Positions 17,698 through 27,920 of a stretch of 64,000 bases of DNA are shown here, piece after piece (within the stretch, counting starts at the first letter, position 1; each line of letters begins with the position of its first letter). Source of the DNA: Rhizobium tibeticum (GTDB lineage Bacteria; Pseudomonadota; Alphaproteobacteria; Rhizobiales; Rhizobiaceae); contig NZ_FOCV01000017.1 of assembly GCF_900110205.1 (NCBI RefSeq), positions 84,703-148,702 of the forward strand, written 5' to 3'. The notes beneath the pieces are model-generated. The model searched no databases, was not told the origin of the DNA, and was given only the letters and a program-made list of their open reading frames with translations. A program made the translations under genes and the position numbers.

Positions 17698-18582
17698 ATG
17701 TCCACTCTCTGGCGACGCCATCGACATTGGATAACGCCGACATTGTTCATCGCGCCGGGTGCCCTGTTGTTTGGGGTGGTGATCATTGTCGCTTCCATCG
17801 AGACGATCTGGGTGTCGTTCTTTGAATGGGACGGCGTTGGCGTAAAACAATGGGTCGGTCTGGCTAACTATGTTCAGCTACTGAATGACCCGCAGTTTTA
17901 CATATCGCTCAAGAACAACCTCATCTGGCTCGCAATGTTCATGCTAGCGCCACCGCTCGGACTAGCGCTTGCGTTGCTCCTGAACCAGCCTATCCGCGGC
18001 ATGCGGATCATGAAATCTCTGTTCTTTGTGCCGCTGGTGCTCGCATCTGTTACGGTCGGCGTTGTTTTCACTTGGGTCTATGATCCGAGCTTCGGACTTC
18101 TCTCGCTTATCTTCGGATACTTCGGGGCGAGCGCACCCGCGTTGCTTTCCGACGAGCATTTCGTGACTTTCGCGGTCGTGGTCGCGGCCTTGTGGCCACA
18201 GGTGGCCTTCTGCCTCGTACTATTTCTGGCGGGCCTCAACAATCTCAGCGAAGACCTGATTGGGGCTGGGCGCGTCGACGGTGCGCGGGGCTGGCCGATG
18301 CTGTTTCATGTCGTTCTTCCCCAATTGCGCGAAGTCAGTTTCATCGCTTTGGCGGTGACGGTCATCGGCGCGCTTCGGTCATTCGACATGGTCGCCGTGA
18401 TGACGTCCGGAGGGCCGTTCGGCTCCTCCACCGTCCTCGCGTATCAGATGTACGAGCAGTCAATCTTTTCATACCGTTTCGGCTATGGCGCGGCGATCGC
18501 GACGGTACTTTTCGTGATCATGGCGGCCTTTATCACCTGGTACTTACGCACTCTTCTCAGGCCGGAAAGGGAGGGCCTCTGA
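17698..18582 (+). CDS. Sugar ABC transporter permease (MalF/UgpA type)
   Basis: 294 residues with six hydrophobic segments and the docking loop EDLIGAGRVDGARGWPMLFHVVLP. The stop shares one base with the start of the next permease. It lies behind the intergenic hairpin, in the usual binding protein-permease-permease-ATPase order of CUT1 systems. Confidence 0.92.
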   Translation: MSTLWRRHRHWITPTLFIAPGALLFGVVIIVASIETIWVSFFEWDGVGVKQWVGLANYVQLLNDPQFYISLKNNLIWLAMFMLAPPLGLALALLLNQPIRGMRIMKSLFFVPLVLASVTVGVVFTWVYDPSFGLLSLIFGYFGASAPALLSDEHFVTFAVVVAALWPQVAFCLVLFLAGLNNLSEDLIGAGRVDGARGWPMLFHVVLPQLREVSFIALAVTVIGALRSFDMVAVMTSGGPFGSSTVLAYQMYEQSIFSYRFGYGAAIATVLFVIMAAFITWYLRTLLRPEREGL

Positions 18583-19433
18583 TGTACCCAAGGTCCATAT
18601 CGGAAGACTTGCCGGTTCGGCGGTTCGCGTATGTTGCGATGGTCGCTTTGATCCTCGCTCTCTGGCTCCTCCCGCTGCTGGCAGTCATGGCCACGTCCCT
18701 TCGATCATTCGAGGAAGTGATGGCGGGCAACTATTGGGGTTGGCCGAGGAGCTTCAATTTCATTGAGAACTACACGGCTGTGTTCACACAGACCGCCATG
18801 GCGCGATACTTCCTTAACAGCCTGATCGTGACATTGCCGTCGGTGGGCGGCGTACTCGTTCTCTCCACGCTGACAGGCTTCGTGCTTTCTCGCTACCGCT
18901 TTCGCGGGGCGAATGTGATGTTCGCGCTATTCGTCGGGGGGAACTTCCTTCCAGCCCAGATCATGATGATCCCGGTCAGGGATTTGATGGTTTCCATCGG
19001 ACTCTATGATACCTACTACGCGCTCATTGTCTTCCACGTGGCCTTCCAAACGGGCTTCGCAACCCTCTTCATGCGCAACTTCATCGCCGCGCTTCCAGAC
19101 GAGCTTTTCCAAGCGGCCCGCGCAGAAGGCGCGTCGCCGTGGCAGACACTTTGGCACATTGTTCTCCCATTGATCCGACCGGCGTTGGCAGCACTCGCGA
19201 TCCTGACATTCACCTTTGTCTGGAACGATTATTTCTGGGCGATCGTGTTGACGCAGAGCGATGCGGTAAAGCCCGTGACCGCCGGCCTTAGCAACCTGCG
19301 AGGCGAGTGGGTGTCTGCGTGGAATCTCGTCGCCGCGGCAACGATCATGGTCGCAATTCCTCCAGTCGTAATGTTCTTCCTCATGCAGCGGCACTTCATT
19401 GCTGGCCTGACCGTCGGTGCGATCAAGGGCTGA
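18582..19433 (+). CDS. Sugar ABC transporter permease (MalG/UgpE type)
   Basis: 283 residues from the ATG at 18582, which overlaps the previous stop by one base with GGGAGGG upstream; a much longer in-frame reading from 18192 would lie inside the first permease and is dismissed. It has six membrane segments and the docking loop DELFQAARAEGASPWQTLWH. Confidence 0.92.
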   Translation: MYPRSISEDLPVRRFAYVAMVALILALWLLPLLAVMATSLRSFEEVMAGNYWGWPRSFNFIENYTAVFTQTAMARYFLNSLIVTLPSVGGVLVLSTLTGFVLSRYRFRGANVMFALFVGGNFLPAQIMMIPVRDLMVSIGLYDTYYALIVFHVAFQTGFATLFMRNFIAALPDELFQAARAEGASPWQTLWHIVLPLIRPALAALAILTFTFVWNDYFWAIVLTQSDAVKPVTAGLSNLRGEWVSAWNLVAAATIMVAIPPVVMFFLMQRHFIAGLTVGAIKG

Positions 19434-19457
19434 GGCGAAACTCAAGGAATACATAAG

Positions 19458-20594
19458 ATGGTCAGTGTCGAACTTATCAACATCGAGAAGCATTATGGGG
19501 GCTACCATGCCCTTAGGGACGTCAACCTGGTCATCGAGGAAGGTGAGTTCGTCGTCATGGTCGGGCCGTCGGGATGCGGCAAGTCGACCTTGCTGAAGAC
19601 CATCGCTGGCCTTGAGACGACCAGTTCGGGAAAGCTCCTGATCAGGGGGAGGGATGTGACCAGATTAGAGCCTGGCGACAGAGGCATTGCCATGGTGTTC
19701 CAGTCCTATGCGCTTTACCCGCACATGACCGTCGCTGAAAACATGGGATTCGGCCTCAGAATGGCCAAGCGACCGAAGACCGAAATCGATGCCGCGGTTG
19801 CCCGCGCCGCCACAATTCTTCGACTTGAAGAGCAACTTGAGAAGAAGCCGAAGCAGCTGTCCGGCGGGCAGCGGCAACGTGTCGCCATTGGCCGTGCCAT
19901 CACACGCTCGCCCGACGTCTTCCTGTTCGACGAGCCTCTTTCCAATCTCGACGCCGCCTTGCGCACTCAGATGCGGGTCGAGCTGTCGACGCTCCACTCC
20001 CGGCTCGCATCAACGATGATCTACGTCACCCATGACCAGGTTGAAGCAATGACAATGGCGAGCCGGATCGTTGTGCTCAATCAGGGCAGAATCGAACAAG
20101 TCGGCGCGCCGCTCAGTCTCTACAAGAACCCCGACAACCTGTTCGTCGCTGGGTTCCTTGGTGCGCCCCGCATGAACTTCGTCGCGGGGCAAGTGGCTGA
20201 AACCAACGGATCGGGTGCGCGGATTATAGGCGCCGGCGGTCTGGAGCTTACATTTGACCGGCTCACCGACAAGGTTTCTGTAGGTGATACAGTCACGGTC
20301 GGTATTCGGCCGGAACAGCTTCGGCTCGACGACGGCCTGGCCGAAATCCGTTTTCCTGGAAATGTGCGTCTGACGGAGTATCTGGGACGAGAAACGATCG
20401 TTTACGTCGACGCCGGACCACTGACCACGACAGGATCGGACAGCGGCACGACCGTTTTCACCGTTCAGATCGCGGACGTCAAACCCTTTCAAAACGATCG
20501 CTCGGTGTCGGTCGGCTTCGATCCAGCCGATGCCTACCTTTTTGGGCCCGGCGGCAAAACCATCACCCCTCCCAAGGCCGTCGCGACAATCTAA
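19458..20594 (+). CDS. Sugar ABC transporter ATPase (MalK/UgpC type)
   Basis: 378 residues. Walker A GPSGCGKST, signature LSGGQRQR and Walker B FLFDEPLSNLDA lie in the N-terminal 230 residues, followed by TOBE/OB-fold regulatory repeats. It is the motor of the CUT1 importer and lies 24 bases after the second permease. Confidence 0.93.
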   Translation: MVSVELINIEKHYGGYHALRDVNLVIEEGEFVVMVGPSGCGKSTLLKTIAGLETTSSGKLLIRGRDVTRLEPGDRGIAMVFQSYALYPHMTVAENMGFGLRMAKRPKTEIDAAVARAATILRLEEQLEKKPKQLSGGQRQRVAIGRAITRSPDVFLFDEPLSNLDAALRTQMRVELSTLHSRLASTMIYVTHDQVEAMTMASRIVVLNQGRIEQVGAPLSLYKNPDNLFVAGFLGAPRMNFVAGQVAETNGSGARIIGAGGLELTFDRLTDKVSVGDTVTVGIRPEQLRLDDGLAEIRFPGNVRLTEYLGRETIVYVDAGPLTTTGSDSGTTVFTVQIADVKPFQNDRSVSVGFDPADAYLFGPGGKTITPPKAVATI

Positions 20595-20611
20595 GCAAGG
20601 ATGAAACAGTC

Positions 20612-22747
20612 ATGAAGCGTACCCCTCCTGCGCCGCTTTCGGTTTGGCGCACTCTCAATCTCGATGACTTTCTCCTGGGCGTTCCACACTATCCGGAGCA
20701 CGTTGACGAGAGTTATTGGCTGCGTGATGCCCAGCGAATGGCGGCAGCCGGTTTCAACGTCGTCCGCCTCGGCGAGTTTGCATGGCACCTGATCGAACCT
20801 CAGGAGGGGCATTTCGACTTTTCGCTGTTTGATCGGGCCATCGATGTCTTGGCCTCCGAAGGTATCAAGACGATCTTCTGCACGCCGACTGCGACGCCAC
20901 CGCGTTGGCTGACATCAACCTATCCTGAGGTGCTGCGCACGGACGAGACCGGCCGCACTGCGTCGCATGGCTCACGCCAACACGCAGACACGAACAGCCC
21001 GGTCTACCGTATTCACAGCCGACGCATCACGGAGGCTTTGGCCCGGCACTACGCAGGCAATTCGAACGTCATCGGCTGGCAAACCGACAATGAATTGAAC
21101 ACGACTGTGTCGACGTCATACTCCGAGGCGACCGAACGGGAGTTCCGGCGCTATCTTCGGGATCGCTATGAAACCATTGCGGCGTTGAATTTCGCGTGGG
21201 GCGGGAATTTCTGGGCGCTGGCCTACGACAACTTTGACCAGATCGCGGTGCCTCGAAAGGACAATCCGGGTTTTCCTGCTCCAGGGCACATGCAGGACTA
21301 TCATCGGTTCTTGGCGCATGCGACTGCTGTCTTCCAGCATGACCAGGTGGAAATTCTCCGTCGAGCGAACTCCGACTGGTTCATCTTCCACAATCTCGGC
21401 CGTCTTGAAGACATCGATTTCCGTGGTCAGTTCGGTCAGGACCTCGACTTCCTTGGCTTCGACGTTTACCCGATGCTCTACGACGAGATGAGACGGAGCG
21501 GTGGTCATCCCGCTACTCAAGCCTTGCATCTCGACATCTGCCGCGCCTATTCAGGCAATTTCATCGTGCCCGAACAGGCTTCAGGCTTCGGTAGTCAACC
21601 TGGTTTCTCGACTATGACTCCTGAGCCGGGTGAGATGCGCCGGATGGCACTCAGTTCTGTCGCCCGCGGGGCCGACGGCCTCCTGTTTTTCCGCTGGCGT
21701 CCAGCACATTTCGGCGCCGAAATTTACTGGATGGGTATCATTGACCACGATGACATGCCCCGTCGCCGCTACCAGGAAGCCGTCCAGTTCGCCGGCGATA
21801 TCAACAAGATAAAGCCGCACCTGCTTGGTACGACTGTGCGTATGGACGTCGCCATCGCCGGCGCGGACTTCGATAATCAGGAGGCCTATAAGACTTATCC
21901 AATGGGTATGCCAAGCCCCCTGGAAGACGGACGGCTTCTACATCGCTACTGCTATTCCAAGGGTATAGCGTGTGGCTTCATCCATCCGGAAGACGACTTG
22001 TCGCGTATCAAGGTCCTATATGTGCCGCATTGGGTAATGTGGAGACCGGAATGGAACGAGAATGTGGAAGCGTTCATCAAGGATGGCGGGACCTTGATTG
22101 TCGGTGCGATGACGGGCACCAGAGACGAGAACAACCATATTCCAACCGAACTCGCTCCGGGACCGGGTCTATCCAGACTATGCGGCGTTCGCGTCGAGGA
22201 GTTCGGCCGCGTCGCAGAGCCGGGTGCCGATGGGCTCTTCGGCCTGCACGGAACTGAGTACGGCCTCCACAATCCAGCGAACCGTCTGCCGGCGAGTTCG
22301 GCGACCAGACGTTACAGTTTCAGTCTCGGCAACCAGGAGTACGACGCAGCGCATTTGTACGAGCTTCTTGGGCTCGACGATGATGTGAAGGTAATCGGGC
22401 GATGGACAAACCGATTCGCCAGCGGTCGACCAATGGTCACAGTCCGCAGAGTTGGTAAAGGTCGGGCGGTATATGTCGGAACGTATCTAACGGAGTCGCT
22501 AGTCGAAGCCTTGGCGACCCAATTGTTCGGAGAAAGCCATGTTCAACCTCTTCTCCAGGACTTGCCGCAGAATGTGGAAGTCACAATGCGGGAGGCCGAT
22601 GACCGCAAGTTGCTATTCGTCCTAAATTGCGAGGCCGAAGCAACGGAAATCAAAACTCCTCCGCAAGGTATCGATCTAATCACCGGTCAGCTTGTCGAAG
22701 GAAATTTGACGCTAGGCCCGCATGAATGCGCTGTGATTCAATTATGA
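20612..22747 (+). CDS. Glycoside hydrolase family 42 beta-galactosidase
   Basis: 711 residues, full GH42 length: catalytic TIM barrel about 15-390, trimerisation domain about 400-610, and a C-terminal beta domain. The acid/base is E161 in WQTDNEL and the nucleophile E321 in IVPEQASG. No signal peptide, so it acts in the cytoplasm on imported galactosides. It follows the ATPase by 17 bases in the same operon. It may prefer plant galactan fragments over lactose, as many GH42 enzymes do, but this is not shown here. Confidence 0.93.
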   Translation: MKRTPPAPLSVWRTLNLDDFLLGVPHYPEHVDESYWLRDAQRMAAAGFNVVRLGEFAWHLIEPQEGHFDFSLFDRAIDVLASEGIKTIFCTPTATPPRWLTSTYPEVLRTDETGRTASHGSRQHADTNSPVYRIHSRRITEALARHYAGNSNVIGWQTDNELNTTVSTSYSEATEREFRRYLRDRYETIAALNFAWGGNFWALAYDNFDQIAVPRKDNPGFPAPGHMQDYHRFLAHATAVFQHDQVEILRRANSDWFIFHNLGRLEDIDFRGQFGQDLDFLGFDVYPMLYDEMRRSGGHPATQALHLDICRAYSGNFIVPEQASGFGSQPGFSTMTPEPGEMRRMALSSVARGADGLLFFRWRPAHFGAEIYWMGIIDHDDMPRRRYQEAVQFAGDINKIKPHLLGTTVRMDVAIAGADFDNQEAYKTYPMGMPSPLEDGRLLHRYCYSKGIACGFIHPEDDLSRIKVLYVPHWVMWRPEWNENVEAFIKDGGTLIVGAMTGTRDENNHIPTELAPGPGLSRLCGVRVEEFGRVAEPGADGLFGLHGTEYGLHNPANRLPASSATRRYSFSLGNQEYDAAHLYELLGLDDDVKVIGRWTNRFASGRPMVTVRRVGKGRAVYVGTYLTESLVEALATQLFGESHVQPLLQDLPQNVEVTMREADDRKLLFVLNCEAEATEIKTPPQGIDLITGQLVEGNLTLGPHECAVIQL

Positions 22748-23114
22748 AGAAGAGCAACATCCTGCCAAGATGCTTCGAAACTTGAATTTGCAAGCTTGGC
22801 TCAGCAACCAGCGCGAGCTCGCAAGTTCGATTTCTCAAAAGGCGACTACCTGGCGAGGCCATTACGCATATCGCAGTTGATTGAACCGACGCCAGCAAAG
22901 GTGCTGACTTCATTTTCCGGAAGTTGGGCCGCACCGTGACCTACCATTTGAGGAGGACCCTCGACCAGGAAGCGGGGCGGCCCAGCACGGAGCGATGACT
23001 TGGCAGATGGGTGCCCGGGATCGCGGCGACGAACCTTTGCAGCCACGCCATGAAAATGGGACGAGGACTTGTCGATCGAGGATGCCTGCCAACGGCCAGA
23101 GGCACGCATTTAGG
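22748..23114. other. Intergenic stretch, no gene seen
   Basis: About 370 bases between the convergent beta-galactosidase and AraC genes. No recognisable coding frame, repeat or clear terminator. Confidence 0.5.
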
Positions 23115-24254
23115 CTACCCTTGCAACCGTCGAAGAAGCACGCCCAATCGCTTCTCGGATGGGCAATCCTCAAGATCTGGGCGAACCGGTATGCCACCCC
23201 CTCCACGGTTCCTCACTTCGCTCGGGCTGTAACCGAACGCTCGCTTGAACGCGCGGCCAAACTCGGCGCCGTCGCTGAAACCGCGCTCTTCGGCAATCTG
23301 GAATATCAGACGCCGATCGTTGGGGTCGGTCAACGCGGCATAAGCACTCAGCAACCGACGATGCTGAATGTAATGCATCACCCCGCCGAAGGGCTCGAAT
23401 AAGTTGTAGAGGCGCGTGCGCGAGATCCCGAGCTCCCGTCGCACTAACTCACTTCCGAGTTTCGGGTCGAGCAACCGATTGTGCACAAATTGTCGCGCCC
23501 TTTCGAGAAGCACATTGGCAATAGGTCCTTCGGCCGCCTCGATATGGTCTGCAGACGGCGACACACAGGCAAGGATCATTGCACGTGTGGCTGCTGCGAG
23601 CCCTGGCAGATCGGCCTGGGCGAGCATCGGCAGACGATTGGCGACGTCAATCAGGTAGTCCGAGAACAATCGTCCCATACCTGTCCCAAGTGTCGAAAAT
23701 TCCGCCGAGCCAAGCGTGGCCGCCGTCTCAAGCGAAAGATCACGCGGCACGAACAGTACGAGCATTTCGCTTTTGTCGACGACGCCGGTGAAAGAGCGAC
23801 CAAGCGAATGAATCTGGACCTCACCGGGACCCGCGGTAAACGCATTTCTCGCTGCATCGGTCCGGATCTTTCCCGACAGCAGGATTGTCATTGTCCAGTG
23901 ATCAACCGGATCCCGCCTGAGATGTCCCGGTAGGCTGGAAAATGCGAGGCTGTCAGTGCTGATTTGGGCAAGTACAAGACTGCCAAGATCCCAAAGCTTC
24001 TGCCGGCCGTTAAAGGCGGCGGTCGTTGGGTCGATGTCAGCCAGTTCGAGCATAGGCTCGAAACTATTGTGCCATGCCGCAAACTGATCCGGTCGCGGCA
24101 ACCCTGAGGTCGAAAATTCAAAGGAGGGCAGGAACGATGCCCTCGCGTCCACCGACACCGCATCATCTGCCTCGAGATTCGGGCTTGCAAGGTTTTCGTC
24201 TTCCAACTTCCGCGCCAGCAACCTGACGGGCGCTATGCCGCCTTCGGTCCTCAT
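23115..24254 (-). CDS. AraC-family transcriptional regulator
   Basis: 379 residues from the ATG at 24254. The N-terminal 230 residues resemble the AraC_binding_2 cupin-like region; the C-terminal AraC/XylS double helix-turn-helix is clear (RRELGISRTRLYNLFEP, then FSDGAEFGRAFKRAFGYSP). The frame stays open to 24566, but the added 104 residues are arginine-rich and unlike the family. The chosen ATG overlaps the stop of a small upstream frame as ATGA. No target operon is evident next to it. Confidence 0.85.
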   Translation of the reverse strand: MRTEGGIAPVRLLARKLEDENLASPNLEADDAVSVDARASFLPSFEFSTSGLPRPDQFAAWHNSFEPMLELADIDPTTAAFNGRQKLWDLGSLVLAQISTDSLAFSSLPGHLRRDPVDHWTMTILLSGKIRTDAARNAFTAGPGEVQIHSLGRSFTGVVDKSEMLVLFVPRDLSLETAATLGSAEFSTLGTGMGRLFSDYLIDVANRLPMLAQADLPGLAAATRAMILACVSPSADHIEAAEGPIANVLLERARQFVHNRLLDPKLGSELVRRELGISRTRLYNLFEPFGGVMHYIQHRRLLSAYAALTDPNDRRLIFQIAEERGFSDGAEFGRAFKRAFGYSPSEVRNRGGGGIPVRPDLEDCPSEKRLGVLLRRLQG

Positions 24255-24631
24255 CGCATCGACCTCCAGTGGGCCGATGTCATGGCGCGACCAGCTGCTG
24301 GTATCGGAAAATTCGCCCCTAAAGACGTGGACTTTGAGCGCAAAGTCCGACGCGCGCAGTCGTGCTGCCGCGTGATTTTCGCCCGTACCACAAGCGCGGC
24401 CGCACTGTCGGTTTGGCCGCCAAGCATATTGCGGCCGTCGTTGCAGGGTATCGTTTTGTGATCGGTGTCGAAGCTGTTCCAGCGATGAGAATAAGCGCTG
24501 GCTGAAGTGCCGGGTTTGCGCGGAAAGCGACCACTCGAAATGGTGACGATCCTCTCGAGGGTGCATATCTGTGCGAGGCCTGACGCGATGGAAAGGCTGG
24601 TTGAGACAACAGAAAAAAATGTGCAGTTCAT
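24251..24631 (-). CDS. Possible small secreted protein coupled to the AraC gene
   Basis: 126 residues, no known family. In favour: AAGAGGAGA lies a few bases before the ATG, the first 20 residues form a plausible signal peptide, and its TGA overlaps the AraC ATG as ATGA. Against: the composition (many Ser, Arg, Thr) is unremarkable and two other minus-strand frames are also open here. It could be a true leader gene or chance. Confidence 0.3.
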   Translation of the reverse strand: MNCTFFSVVSTSLSIASGLAQICTLERIVTISSGRFPRKPGTSASAYSHRWNSFDTDHKTIPCNDGRNMLGGQTDSAAALVVRAKITRQHDCARRTLRSKSTSLGANFPIPAAGRAMTSAHWRSMR

Positions 24632-25292
24632 TCGTACTCTCCTCTTGGGCCTATAAGCGAGGGCCAGGTGACGTTTGAATGATGCAAGCGAACTGTTTTC
24701 TGCAGGCTTCCAGGACAGCCCGTCATTCGCACGCCGCGAATGCCGAATATTCGGCATTCGTCACGGCAAATGGCGGCAAGCCCCTGTGGTGGCATTCCCT
24801 CCCAGCTGCAATCTAGCCTTTCCGATGCGGCTTCTCAACCCTCAGATGCATGACGAGCCAGCGACTTCGCTGTACGAAGGCCTTAAGTTGTCTTCGCACT
24901 GCTGCTCCTGGTTCACGATCGACCTCGGCCTTTGAACGGCGCGACAGAAACGTGGCAACTCACGTTCCCGGGGATGTGCCCGCGCAATCAACGATGTACA
25001 CAATAAGGATAGGCACGCCGCTGGACGGCGAGGCCGTGCCCTTCAGGCATTTTGTCCAGTCTACATAGATCGTCTGAAAACGGTCAGCGTTGACGAAGAG
25101 CCATTGCGCAAGCTTGCCGAACCCTCATGCCTCCGAGGCGCCGATGGCGGCAATGACGACCACGGTGACGCTCACTGTGAAGCCCCAGGAGCTTCGGGAG
25201 CCAGCGCAGCAGTGTGGCCTGACACGACCGCGCGCAGTGCTATTACATTGACATTGGCCATATGCTTTTGGGCGACGTCGGCCGGAAAGCTG
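24632..25292. other. Intergenic stretch, no gene seen
   Basis: About 660 bases upstream of the AraC gene and downstream of the RND remnant. Several short frames are open on both strands but none has a family resemblance plus a ribosome site. Given the decayed efflux genes beside it, this may be eroded sequence. Confidence 0.45.
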
Positions 25293-26072
25293 TCATCCCC
25301 CAGCTGCAGCCGGCTCCGGCGCTGAGACTTCCACATTGTCGGGTGCAGTCTCGGCCGGAATGCGGAACCACAGCACATAGAGCACCGGCAAGAAGATCAG
25401 TGTCAACCCCGCAGCCACCACCAGACCGCCGATGACGGTAAAAGCGAGCGGTGACCAGAAGGGATCGCGGATGATCGGCAGCATTCCAAGGACCGTCGAG
25501 CCCGCCGTCAGAAAACGACGCCGGCAGCGTTTGCCTTCAGTACGCGGTTGTCGAGATTGGTCTGGGCGATCCGCAGACCGGCTTGGGCAGCATCGACACC
25601 AGCTTGCGCCATACTCGCCTGAGCGATGGCGGCCTCGAAGGCCTGTCGGGTGGAAGTGCGCGGGTAAAGCTGCTGCTGCCGTGCCCGCTCGGTCTCTGCG
25701 TTCTGGAACTGGGCCTGGGCCGAAAACAGGTTTGCTTCGGCCTTACGCATGGCGTCCTGTGCATCTTCGGCATCAAGACGAGCGAGAACGGCTCCCACCT
25801 CCACAAGATCGCCGACGTCGACATCGCGCTCTCGGATCTCACCGCCCTGTCGGAAGCTGAAGCTGGTCTCGATGCGCGGCCGAATCTCTCCGACAAGCGA
25901 CCCGTACGTATCCTCGGGATTGAATGAAACGGCAATCGTTCTGACTGGCCTCGGCGGCCGCTCCGCAGTGTCATCCTCGCGCTGGCAGCCCGATCAGGAA
26001 AAAGGCAGCCAGCACTGCGGCGGACAAGTGGAACGTTGCGGGGGATCTCGATGCAGCAAGGCGTATTCTCAT
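25293..26072 (-). pseudogene. RND efflux operon remnant: adaptor fused to pump C-terminus
   Basis: From the ATG at 26072 the frame begins a lipoprotein-type membrane-fusion protein (MRIRLAASRS, then LAAFFLIG). At 25989-25991 an extra base in a CCC run breaks the frame just at the lipobox; in the shifted frame it continues as CQREDD, then adaptor sequence with the lipoyl and coiled-coil region to about 25508. There the text jumps to the last 70 or so residues of an RND pump (STVLGMLPIIRDPFWSPLAF), ending at 25293. Thus a deletion joined mid-adaptor to the pump's last membrane helix. Neither part can work. Confidence 0.88.
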
Positions 26073-26699
26073 CGGCGCCCGAATGCTCACCGTCGCGACA
26101 GCTCGCCGGCACGCGTGGATGATGGCGGAAATGAAAGGCAATCAATAGGATACATCCACCTCATAAGATTGGACGCGTCGTCATGTCCCACCGCGCGCGC
26201 TGCAAAGCTCATCAGAGACACAAAAATCGACCTGACCGACACGACGGCTTTGGCGAAACAACGGGGCGATGAAGAAATGCGCCCGTCATTCATCAATCCA
26301 TCTGCCGGAGTGATCAGCGCCACTGGTAGAAATCCTGAGTAGGAACTCAAGTGACGGTGCTCCCTTAAACGCCCTATCGGCTTGCGCTTGCCACCGAACC
26401 CGGAGGCGCACTTCTCCATTGGGAACTATAGAGCGGTTTAAGAAGCGAAGTGATCAGCACTGAATCCCGCAAACAGGCCTGCCGTCCATAGGGGAACGGG
26501 TCTCTGTTCGTCGGACGATTGAAACACCGTCCATTCGCCGAGACTGCGAGCGCGCTCAGAATTCCTCTACCGAACCTGGCGCGGATAGCCTAGAACTACG
26601 AAATGCTTCGCCTCATGCGTGTAGGTCGCGTGAGAGATTGTCCACGAGACACTTTGCTGTTGACGATTTGAACAGCTCGCCAGGGATTAAGACCGAGCC
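26073..26699. other. Intergenic stretch, no gene seen
   Basis: About 630 bases between the RND remnant and the lipoprotein hydrolase. No tetR-like gene, which often accompanies such pumps, can be read. It contains one copy of a short dispersed repeat (26450-26474). Confidence 0.5.
26450..26474 (+). repeat. Short dispersed repeat, copy A
   Basis: GTGATCAGCACTGAATCCC followed by GCAAAC. Similar 25-base sequences occur at 33658-33683 and 41551-41576, all in the same orientation and all in non-coding DNA. They resemble the ends of some transposable elements, but no transposase is near. Confidence 0.4.
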
Positions 26700-27851
26700 A
26701 TGTCCTCAATGCGATTGTCGGTCATTGTGATCATGCTATTGGCTCTTCTCGGCTGTGGCGGACCACGCGCGGTGCTCGGCCTTCCCGTGGCATCGTCATC
26801 GGGAGCAGAACCACGGTCAATCGTTCCGATCTACGTCGCTACCACGCGCGCGCGGTCCGACAACCTTTCCCTGCCTTATTCGGCTGAACGGTCGAAGACG
26901 CTGAATTTTGCGAAACTCGAGATTGGAATTCCAAGAAACCACGTTCCTGGCCGCGTCGAGACAAGCGGGCGCCTGCCCGATCCCAGCCGGCACTTTTCGG
27001 CGCGAACCTACCAGCCGATTGCCGAGCGACAAGAATTCATCAGGCGGCTGAATACCGCCCTGGCGCAGCGTGCGCCCGAAAATCGCGAGATCTTGATCTT
27101 CGTCCACGGATACAACAACAACTTCGCCGACAGCGTCTTCCGTAATGCTCAGATCACCTACGACTACGATATCAAGTCGGTCTCGTTGCACTATGCCTGG
27201 CCGTCAGGAGCGTCCGTCCCTCTCTACGTCTTCGACCGCGATAGCGCCCTTGTCGGCCGGCGGGGACTTGCCGAGACGATCGAAATCGCTGCACAGACGA
27301 ATGCGACGAGAGTGATCCTGGTCGGTCATTCAATGGGCGCCTATGTCGTCACCGAAGCCTTACGCGATTTGGCCCTTAGAGGCCGCACCAGCACTCTGAA
27401 GCGTCTGGGTGGAGTGGTGCTCGCGGCCCCGGACATCGACGTGGACGTCTTCCTGAGCCAGCTTGACGATATCGGGGAAATCCCGCGACCGTTTACAATC
27501 ATCGTTTCACAGCGCGATCGAGCGCTCGGGATTTCCCGGCGATTGGCGGGCGGCCGCCCGCGCGTCGGCAGCGGCTCGGATGTCGCGATTCTTCAAAAAA
27601 GGGACATCGCCGTTATCGATGTCTCTGACATCGATGGCGGTAGACACAACGTCTTTGCCAGTTCACCGACGCTCATGGACATTGTCAGCAACAATGCCCT
27701 GATGCGCAGCGTGCTCCGAGAGGACCAAGGTCCCGTTGGCCAGACCATGCTGGCAGACGGAGCATCGGTGATCGAGGGTGCTGCAACCCTGGTGATCTTT
27801 CTTCCAAGCCGCATTCTGGGTGGGCTTGCGCAAGCAGCCGCTGGGCAATAG
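26700..27851 (+). CDS. Lipoprotein alpha/beta hydrolase (DUF900 family)
   Basis: 383 residues. A lipoprotein signal (LLALLGC, Cys 19) puts it at the cell envelope. The core is the DUF900/YjfP-like hydrolase fold: VPIYVATTRAR near the start, the oxyanion strand LIFVHGYNNNF, and the nucleophile Ser in VGHSMGAY. The acidic residue and His are expected near DIDGGRHNVF. Rhizobial relatives are described as esterases of unknown substrate. It stands alone and converges on the antiporter operon 70 bases on. Confidence 0.85.
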   Translation: MSSMRLSVIVIMLLALLGCGGPRAVLGLPVASSSGAEPRSIVPIYVATTRARSDNLSLPYSAERSKTLNFAKLEIGIPRNHVPGRVETSGRLPDPSRHFSARTYQPIAERQEFIRRLNTALAQRAPENREILIFVHGYNNNFADSVFRNAQITYDYDIKSVSLHYAWPSGASVPLYVFDRDSALVGRRGLAETIEIAAQTNATRVILVGHSMGAYVVTEALRDLALRGRTSTLKRLGGVVLAAPDIDVDVFLSQLDDIGEIPRPFTIIVSQRDRALGISRRLAGGRPRVGSGSDVAILQKRDIAVIDVSDIDGGRHNVFASSPTLMDIVSNNALMRSVLREDQGPVGQTMLADGASVIEGAATLVIFLPSRILGGLAQAAAGQ

Positions 27852-27920
27852 CGGAGTTTGTGCAGGTCGAACCCAGATCGCCGAGACGTCACCCGTTCAG
27901 CGGCACGCATTGACCGCATA

